Below are positions 1 through 3,661 of a DNA stretch of 8,580 nucleotides, piece after piece. The stretch is taken from NCBI GenBank assembly GCA_003488465.1, contig DNLN01000154.1:1-8580 (forward strand), given 5' to 3'. The DNA comes from Sutterella sp. GTDB lineage: Bacteria; Pseudomonadota; Gammaproteobacteria; Burkholderiales; Burkholderiaceae_F. Each line of letters begins with the position of its first letter. Within the stretch, counting starts at the first letter, position 1. The notes beneath the pieces are model-generated. The model was not told the DNA's origin. It ran no database searches and saw nothing but the letters and a program-made list of their open reading frames with translations. The position numbers were made by a program, and so were the translations under genes.

Positions 1-570
1 GGCGATGACGATGAGCAGCATCACAAAGAGCAGCGGCATCGCGTACTTGTTGAAGCGCTCGATGCCCGCATCAATGCCGAACATGATCACGGCGCCGGTG
101 GCGATGATGAACACCGCGGTGTACATCCAGGACTCGAACTGGTCCGTGAGCAGCGCGCCGAAGATCTTGCCGCCGTCCGTGCCGGCTGCGCCAAAGGAGA
201 GCGAGAAAATGTCGCCCAGGTTGATCATCATGTACTTCACGCAGTAGGCGCCGAGCACCGTGTAAAAGCTCATGATGATGAAGGCCGAAAGGCCGCCCAG
301 CCAGCCGACCCACTTGAACCTTGAGCTCGCGAGCTTGTAGTACGCGCCGATGCAGCCCTTGCGGGAGCGGCGGCCGAGCGAGAGTTCAATAAGCAGGACC
401 GTGAAGCCGACGATGGCGGCCAGAATCAGATAGACAACGAGGAAGGCAAAGCCGCCGCTGATGCCCATCTTGTAGGGGAATCCCCAAATATTTCCCAAAC
501 CAACGGCTGAACCGATGGCTGCCATGAGAAAGCCGAAATTGCTGCCCCAAGTGGCACGTTGGTTTTCCAT
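1..570 (-). CDS. Sodium-dependent symporter, NSS/SNF family (N-terminal 190 residues, 3' end outside window)
   Basis: An inner-membrane secondary transporter of the neurotransmitter:sodium symporter family, which couples Na+ entry to uptake of amino acids or related solutes; the substrate cannot be read from the sequence. The start is the ATG at 568-570, with AGGAG at 576-580 on the minus strand. TM1 (about residues 10-33) carries the family signature GSAVGLGNIWGFPY. Numbering from Met1 matches LeuT, so G20, A22, V23 and N27, which ligate sodium in LeuT, are all present. TM2 (about 40-65), TM3 (about 85-110), TM4 (about 145-160) and the start of TM5 follow. Residue 30, the outer-gate arginine in LeuT, is glycine here. 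The frame is open to base 1, so about half or more of a usual 440-500 residue protein is missing. It runs divergently from the tra operon and may be host flank or cargo. The family call is secure. Confidence 0.93.
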   Translation of the reverse strand, partial: MENQRATWGSNFGFLMAAIGSAVGLGNIWGFPYKMGISGGFAFLVVYLILAAIVGFTVLLIELSLGRRSRKGCIGAYYKLASSRFKWVGWLGGLSAFIIMSFYTVLGAYCVKYMMINLGDIFSLSFGAAGTDGGKIFGALLTDQFESWMYTAVFIIATGAVIMFGIDAGIERFNKYAMPLLFVMLLIVIA

Positions 571-647
571 AGTTTCTCCTGGTTAATGATGTTGCCGATG
601 CGGGCCGTCCGCACGGAACGGACGAACGCATGACGGTGCGCAGGGCG

Positions 648-667
648 AAAAGCGCGCCCGCGCTTTT
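648..667. repeat. Perfect 9-bp inverted repeat, AAAAGCGCG-CC-CGCGCTTTT
   Basis: Arms at 648-656 and 659-667 are exact reverse complements separated by CC, followed by two more T on the plus strand. A 2-base loop is too tight, so an RNA hairpin would open the inner pairs. The A-run, GC stem and T-run give a terminator-like shape on the plus strand, but no plus-strand gene ends here. On the minus strand it would lie at the start of the transporter mRNA leader, about 80 bases before the start codon. It could be an operator, a leader hairpin or the end of a short plus-strand RNA. Confidence 0.5.
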
Positions 668-683
668 TTAGTCGTAAGAGGCT

Positions 684-713
684 ATTTTCCTTGCGAGCGC
701 AAGGCAAGGGCAA
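684..713 (-). promoter_or_regulatory. Candidate transporter promoter with operator-like palindrome in its spacer
   Basis: On the minus strand, TTGCCC (708-713) and GAAAAT (684-689) are 18 bases apart. Each matches 4 of 6 bases of the sigma-70 -35 and -10 consensus, so the promoter is weak by eye. A perfect 7-bp inverted repeat, CCTTGCG-AG-CGCAAGG at 689-704, sits almost exactly in the spacer between the two boxes, where a regulator could act. The palindrome is seen directly; its link to a promoter is inferred. Transcription would begin near 677, giving a leader of about 105 bases. Confidence 0.3.
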
Positions 714-860
714 GCATTTAATGCGCTTTGTTGCCAAGTGAGGGCTATTTCTACTATGTAGTGCCTAAGAAGCTGTCGACACAAGGAAACACAGCCATTC
801 ACACGCACTTAAAAAGGGCCTCAACAACCGCCCCGCGAAGGCTTCAAAAGCGGCCGTCCT

Positions 861-896
861 GGGCCCTGAACCGGGTCCTCAACCGAGCCGTCACCC
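861..896. repeat. Three imperfect tandem 12-mers
   Basis: GGGCCCTGAACC (861-872) is followed at once by GGGTCCTCAACC (873-884; 10 of 12 matches) and GAGCCGTCACCC (885-896; 8 of 12 matches to the second unit). The array is short and diverged, and lies in the C-rich intergenic stretch. It could be slippage in non-coding DNA or part of a structured RNA. No function is assigned. Confidence 0.4.
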
Positions 897-928
897 CCGC
901 CCTCGAAAGCCGCCCCAAGCGCCGCCCC

Positions 929-985
929 CGAAAAGCGCTCTTTCGCTGCCGCAATCCTTCTTCGTGCGGCCCCTCATTTTCCGCA
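929..985. other. Cluster of small stem-loops with two mutually exclusive pairings
   Basis: CGAAA (929-933) can pair with TTTCG (941-945) across a 7-base loop. GCCGCA (948-953) can pair with TGCGGC (965-970) across 11 bases. The same TGCGG (965-969) can instead pair with CCGCA (981-985). The last two pairings compete. The stems are exact but short, and GC-rich DNA yields such stems by chance. Together with the T-run at 1018-1024 they are compatible with a small RNA or a switchable leader, but no promoter or family match fixes this. Confidence 0.25.
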
Positions 986-1005
986 CCGAACTCCGTTTTC
1001 TGCCA

Positions 1006-1024
1006 CGCGGCACGCGCTTTTTTT
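1006..1024 (+). terminator. Weak terminator-like hairpin with T7
   Basis: CGCG (1006-1009) and CGCG (1013-1016) flank a GCA triloop and are followed by C and seven T (1018-1024). The 4-bp stem is short for an intrinsic terminator. It would close only a plus-strand transcript from the 740-1000 region, for which no gene is recognised. Confidence 0.2.
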
Positions 1025-1075
1025 CGTGAAACAAACGGGATTCGCACTCGGGTCAACCCCTAGTTCTGTTGGGGG

Positions 1076-1089
1076 ATGCATTTTTGCAT
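1076..1089. repeat. Palindrome ATGCA-TTTT-TGCAT
   Basis: Exact 5-bp arms (1076-1080 and 1085-1089) around a T4 centre, at the border where the C-rich stretch gives way to AT-rich DNA. It lies about 95 bases upstream of the candidate tra promoter. Possible protein-binding site; the binder is unknown. Confidence 0.3.
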
Positions 1090-1101
1090 GCCGACTTCCC
1101 G

Positions 1102-1114
1102 CAAGTCATTGATT
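1102..1114 (-). promoter_or_regulatory. Candidate IHF binding site
   Basis: Read on the minus strand, 1114-1102 is AATCAATGACTTG, which fits the IHF consensus WATCAANNNNTTR at every defined position. AT-rich DNA lies on its downstream side, as is usual for IHF sites. IHF is known to act at the oriT and tra control regions of F-type plasmids, so a site about 60 bases upstream of the candidate tra promoter is sensible. The match is seen directly; occupancy and effect are inferred. A chance match in a region this size is unlikely but not negligible. Confidence 0.45.
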
Positions 1115-1119
1115 CACAT

Positions 1120-1130
1120 TTTGTTACAAA
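1120..1130. repeat. Palindrome TTTGT-T-ACAAA
   Basis: An exact inverted repeat with a single central base, 5 bases beyond the IHF-like site and about 40 bases upstream of the candidate -35 box. Its size and symmetry suit a helix-turn-helix dimer half-turn site. No regulator gene is visible in the window. Confidence 0.3.
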
Positions 1131-1169
1131 TCGTCGAAACGCGCGAGGGCACTGATGTTTACACGACTT

Positions 1170-1198
1170 TTTGATTGAGTCAAATTTTTTCTTATTTT
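1170..1198 (+). promoter_or_regulatory. Candidate promoter of the tra operon
   Basis: TTGATT (1171-1176) and TATTTT (1193-1198) are spaced by 16 bases and each matches 4 of 6 consensus bases of a sigma-70 promoter, in the most AT-rich part of the gap. An inverted repeat, TTTGA-TTGAG-TCAAA (1170-1184), overlaps the -35 box and could be an operator. Transcription would start near 1205, leaving a leader of about 175 bases before the pilin gene. Other AT-rich hexamers nearby (for example TATTTT at 1273-1278) keep this uncertain. Confidence 0.35.
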
Positions 1199-1237
1199 AA
1201 CGCGCTTTCTGCTATGTCATTTCTGAATCAGGCCCTG

Positions 1238-1276
1238 AACCATATTGATTTTCAATGGTTTTTCACCCACCATATT
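1238..1276. repeat. Imperfect palindrome plus 30-bp-spaced direct repeat in tra leader
   Basis: AACCAT (1238-1243) and ATGGTT (1255-1260) form an exact inverted repeat; inside it ATTGA (1244-1248) and TCAAT (1252-1256) form another, so the whole is a near-palindrome with a 2-base bulge. ACCATATT occurs at 1239-1246 and again at 1269-1276, exactly 30 bases later, close to three helical turns. This arrangement is typical of cooperative operator pairs, but it could also work as an RNA hairpin. Inference only. Confidence 0.3.
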
Positions 1277-1306
1277 TTTTACGCACGAGGCCGGCTTTTC
1301 CGGGAC

Positions 1307-1333
1307 GGCCAGTGCGCACCGGCGGTGCGGGCC
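1307..1333 (+). promoter_or_regulatory. Stable leader stem-loop ahead of the pilin gene
   Basis: CGCACC (1315-1320) pairs exactly with GGTGCG (1324-1329) across a GGC loop, and GGCC (1307-1310) can pair with GGCC (1330-1333) outside a 4-base bulge. The hairpin ends about 35 bases before the pilin ribosome site (AAGGAG, 1368-1373). It could shield the 5' end of the transcript or affect pilin expression; this is inferred from pairing alone. Confidence 0.35.
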
Positions 1334-1381
1334 ATGGGGTCTGCGGGCCGGTTTGTTCATCCCGGGCAAGGAGAAAAACCA

Positions 1382-1717
1382 ATGCATCCAACCTCCGTCG
1401 GACTGACCGACAGGATGCCGGCCAGGCACTGGCTGCAATCCGCTCTTGTTCTCATCCTGGCGCTCATCGTGCTTTCGCTTGCAAGCGATCCCACGTATGC
1501 GGCGACCGCGGGCGAGGAATTCTCGGACCTGTACACCCTGCTCAAGGGCTGGTGCACGGGGTACCTCGGCAAGAGCATCGCGATCAGCTTCATCCTGGTC
1601 GGCCTTGGCATGGGCATCATCCGCGGCTCCATCGTCGCGGCCGTTGTGTGCATCGCCTCGGCGGTGGCGCTGCTCATGGCTCCGTCCGTGATCGACGCCC
1701 TGTTCGTCGCGTCCTAG
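1382..1717 (+). CDS. traA: Conjugative pilin precursor, TraA/TrhA type (111 aa)
   Basis: The subunit of the conjugative pilus, stored in the inner membrane before assembly. The ATG at 1382 is preceded by AAGGAG (1368-1373) at good spacing; upstream in-frame starts lack a ribosome site. Residues 1-40 form a long leader with a hydrophobic stretch (about 19-33) and a plausible cleavage site after PTYA, giving a mature chain of about 71 residues, close to the 70 of F pilin. Two hydrophobic helices (about 61-80 and 84-103) are joined by a short loop with Arg81, which in F-like pilins faces the pilus lumen. The pattern GWCTGYLGKSIAISF followed by a GIIRGS turn and an APSV segment resembles R27 TrhA and SXT pilins more than F TraA. 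Cys58 and Cys90 lie in the mature part. It is the first operon gene, 26 bases before traL. The family call rests on pattern and position. Confidence 0.85.
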   Translation: MHPTSVGLTDRMPARHWLQSALVLILALIVLSLASDPTYAATAGEEFSDLYTLLKGWCTGYLGKSIAISFILVGLGMGIIRGSIVAAVVCIASAVALLMAPSVIDALFVAS

Positions 1718-1743
1718 GTCAGCCTAAGGAGGGAAAGTCAGTC

Positions 1744-2022
1744 ATGCAGCGCATTCCAGTTCCCCGGACGCTTGACGCCCCGCCGAGATTTCTCTGGTGG
1801 GATGCCGACCAGGTGTTCGTTTTCAGCTCAGGACTCGTGATCGGCCTTGCGGTCTCCGGGATCGGTCTGGCGCTTGCAACGGCGGTATTGCTCACATGGC
1901 TCTGGAACCGCGCCAAGGGCGGCAGGGGAGTGGCAAGAGCCTTCGCGCTCATCTACTGGTACCTGCCCGCCGACGTGTTCCGCAGAGTTCCCGCTAGCGC
2001 CAGACGGCATTTCCTCGGCTAG
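1744..2022 (+). CDS. traL: TraL, pilus-assembly inner-membrane protein (92 aa)
   Basis: A small inner-membrane protein needed for pilus assembly in F-type systems, placed by analogy at the VirB3 position. The start ATG follows AAGGAGGG (1726-1733) by 10 bases. The N-terminus has RIPVPRTLDAPPRFLWWDAD, the usual TraL opening (a Pro-rich stretch, then an aromatic patch and an Asp). A hydrophobic segment at about 25-53 can cross the membrane once or twice, and the basic RAKGGRG loop before the aromatic ALIYWYLP segment is a family hallmark. Length is close to F TraL (about 91 residues). It sits between the pilin and traE, as in F and R27. The stop codon overlaps the first of two stem-loops. Confidence 0.88.
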   Translation: MQRIPVPRTLDAPPRFLWWDADQVFVFSSGLVIGLAVSGIGLALATAVLLTWLWNRAKGGRGVARAFALIYWYLPADVFRRVPASARRHFLG

Positions 2023-2074
2023 GGGAGAAGTCCCCGAAGAGGGCGGCGCGATCCTTTTCCGAGGCGCGCCGCCC
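2022..2074 (+). other. Two consecutive stem-loops in the traL-traE gap
   Basis: GGGGA (2022-2026) pairs with TCCCC (2031-2035) across a GAAG loop and begins at the last base of the traL stop. GGGCGGCGCG (2041-2050) pairs exactly with CGCGCCGCCC (2065-2074) across 14 bases, a 10-bp all-GC stem. A run of seven T (2094-2100) follows, but 19 bases downstream, so this is not a standard intrinsic terminator. Because pilin is needed in large excess over assembly proteins, the hairpins may protect the upstream traA-traL message or reduce read-through. The stems are seen; the role is inferred. Confidence 0.55.
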
Positions 2075-2118
2075 GCCGAACCACCCGCATTTGTTTTTTT
2101 CACTTCAAAGATTTTTCC

Positions 2119-2775
2119 ATGATCAACGACAACCACCGGGACGCCGATCCCGTGTACGAGCGGCTCGGCCGGCAGGCCGCGGCGCTTCTGCAGCTCAGAA
2201 GGTTCGTGCTCTTTGCCCTTGCGGCGAGCCTTCTCACAAGCGCAGCGCTCTCCGCGGTGATCCTCACGCAAAAGGACAGGACGCGCACGGTCGTCATCGC
2301 GCCCGCCGAATCCACGGTCACCTACAGCGCCGAGGAGGACTCGGTGAGCGCGAACCTCCTCGAGCGCTTTGCGATGAACGCGCTTGCGCTCATCTCCAAC
2401 ATGACGCCCGCAACGGCCGCATGGCAGACCGAGACCTTTCTCAAGTACGCCGCGCCCGAGTCCTACGGCGAGATCGCCGCGGCGCTTCGCTCGGGAGCCG
2501 CAGAGCTCGCGCGCAACCAGGCCGCGGTCGCCTTCTTTCCCATGGCGGTCAGCGTCGACCGGGACGAAAAGCGCGTGTGCGTCAAGGGCGAGGAGCGGCT
2601 CTTCATCGGCCGCACGGTGACGGGAAGCGAACCTGCGGTGCTGTGCCTAGCGCTAACCGTCCGTGCAGGGCGCCTCTGGATCGCCGCGCTCACCAAGCGC
2701 CCCGCGGGCGAGTTCGATGCCCAGGGATCAAATCCAAATTCCACCAGAACCCAAACAAAGGGAGGGCGTTCATGA
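2119..2775 (+). CDS. traE: TraE, pilus-assembly protein (218 aa)
   Basis: A bitopic inner-membrane protein of the conjugative pilus assembly apparatus, corresponding to the VirB5/VirB8 position in other type IV systems. An N-terminal cytoplasmic segment is followed by one membrane helix (about 28-50) and a periplasmic domain. Family features include the RTVVIAPAE strand after the helix, the ALALISNMTPATAAW region (about 88-102), a KYAAPESYGEI segment and VAFFPMAVSVD (about 137-147). It is about 30 residues longer than F TraE (188). The ATG at 2119 has no clear Shine-Dalgarno sequence: the preceding bases are T-rich with only a weak AAAG. No better in-frame start is apparent. Its stop overlaps the traK start as ATGA. 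Cys154 and Cys176 are both in the periplasmic part. Confidence 0.88.
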   Translation: MINDNHRDADPVYERLGRQAAALLQLRRFVLFALAASLLTSAALSAVILTQKDRTRTVVIAPAESTVTYSAEEDSVSANLLERFAMNALALISNMTPATAAWQTETFLKYAAPESYGEIAAALRSGAAELARNQAAVAFFPMAVSVDRDEKRVCVKGEERLFIGRTVTGSEPAVLCLALTVRAGRLWIAALTKRPAGEFDAQGSNPNSTRTQTKGGRS

Positions 2776-3647
2776 TGCGCCGACCGATTCGGATTCTTGC
2801 CGCAGTGCTGATTGCGGCATCGTGCGGGGCCGCAGCCGCCGCAAAGACCCCGGTTTCACCAGCCAGCGGCGAGCGCCTTTATTCGCTCTCCCGGGACGAA
2901 GTGAACCTCGTTCGGGTTCCGGGCGAAATGATCGAGCACGCGGTCTACGACACCGATGCGCTCGAAGTCTCGCCCGACAAGGCCCGCGGCGTTCTCTACG
3001 TGCGCGTGATTCCGGCCTATGCGGCTTCCGGCAAAAAGCGCACCGCCGCCTTCGTGAGCACGGGGCAAAACAGCTACGCGCTCGCCTTTTCGATCGACCC
3101 GGTCGGCGCGCAGGAAATCGCGGTCGAGCCCTCGCAGCGCGATCTCATGCGCCGCAATGCCGAGCAGGCCGCCGAGCAGAACTCGAGCATCGCCTCGATC
3201 GCGGCCCTGCCGATGGCGCCGCTCTCCGCGCCGGACTTCGTTGCGGAGTTAAAGGCCCTTGTGAAGGCCGCCGCGGCCGCGGACCCCGATTCGCCCAAGA
3301 GCCCTGCGGGCGCGGTCTTTTCCGAAAGCGACAAGGAGACGATCCGCACCGTTGCGTTTCCGGCGAGGCGCGGCCGCTTTGCGCGCCTTTCCGTCACGCA
3401 AAGCGAAATGCGCGTTTCGGAAAAGCGGCTGGTGGACATCCTCACCCTGCAGAACATGACGGCCGGAGCGCTCCCCCTTGACTGGAAGCGCTTTGCGCGC
3501 GCAACGAAGGCCGTGCTCGCCGTTGCCAGCGCCGAGGAGCGCCTTGCCCCCGGCCGGGCCGCAACGCTCCTCATCATCCGCGACAAATCGGAGGCCGCCA
3601 AGGCCGGGCCCATCCGGCCCGCCCTTGACGAGCTTCTCGGCAAATAG
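2772..3647 (+). CDS. traK: TraK, secretin-like outer-membrane core protein (291 aa)
   Basis: A periplasmic component of the type IV core complex, equivalent to VirB9, which binds TraV and TraB at the outer membrane. The ATG at 2772 overlaps the traE stop (ATGA); a second ATG follows at once (2775). AAGGGAGG lies about 7 bases upstream. A Sec signal peptide (about 1-24: two Arg, then a hydrophobic Ala/Ile/Leu core ending in an Ala run) leads to the mature protein. The N-terminal domain has the family pattern EVNLVRVPGEMIEHAVYD, an LEVSP strand, and TAAFVSTGQNSYALAF (about 91-106). A charged Ala-rich linker (about 120-190) leads to a C-terminal beta domain (about 190-270). The protein is longer than F TraK (242), mainly in the linker. 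Confidence 0.88.
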   Translation: MMRRPIRILAAVLIAASCGAAAAAKTPVSPASGERLYSLSRDEVNLVRVPGEMIEHAVYDTDALEVSPDKARGVLYVRVIPAYAASGKKRTAAFVSTGQNSYALAFSIDPVGAQEIAVEPSQRDLMRRNAEQAAEQNSSIASIAALPMAPLSAPDFVAELKALVKAAAAADPDSPKSPAGAVFSESDKETIRTVAFPARRGRFARLSVTQSEMRVSEKRLVDILTLQNMTAGALPLDWKRFARATKAVLAVASAEERLAPGRAATLLIIRDKSEAAKAGPIRPALDELLGK

Positions 3648-3661
3648 GGAGGCAAAGGCTC

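Larger units (their letters stand above)
571..1381. other. Divergent intergenic region between the transporter and tra operon
   Basis: About 810 bases with no convincing protein gene. Open frames here (for example 728-1063 plus and 844-1056 minus) have low-complexity Arg/Pro/Ala products, no good ribosome site and no family motif. Three sub-regions differ in composition. About 571-740 holds the transporter leader and two perfect inverted repeats. About 780-1030 is C-rich on the plus strand, with tandem 12-mers and small hairpins. About 1060-1290 is AT-rich, with many short palindromes and promoter-like sequence, followed by a GC-rich structured leader up to the pilin gene. The region probably carries both divergent promoters and the control sites of the tra operon. 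No recognisable tRNA, oriT nic site, integrase or attachment site was found by eye. Confidence 0.6.

Noticed and set aside
844..1056. Minus-strand frame whose product begins like translated tRNA 3' ends (TRVRIPFVSR)
   Set aside because: The underlying DNA (about 1030-1060) resembles a T-loop in a few bases, but the flanking bases do not form a T-stem and no acceptor or anticodon arm can be placed, so no tRNA or tRNA fragment is called.
728..1063. Plus-strand open frame of 111 codons in the intergenic region
   Set aside because: Starts with TTG without a ribosome site, the product is a low-complexity Arg/Pro/Ala chain, and no family motif is seen. It looks like chance openness in C-rich DNA.
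1175..1381. Extended start for the pilin gene
   Set aside because: The frame stays open upstream, but the candidate promoter and AT-rich control region lie there. The ATG at 1382 has a good AAGGAG and gives a normal prepilin leader.
571..1381. Origin of transfer (oriT)
   Set aside because: Inverted repeats and an IHF-like site are present, but I see no recognisable nic sequence and no relaxase gene nearby, so oriT cannot be supported.
2041..2100. Intrinsic terminator after traL
   Set aside because: The stem is strong, but the T-run starts 19 bases after it rather than immediately, and transfer operons must read through. It is listed only as a stem-loop region.
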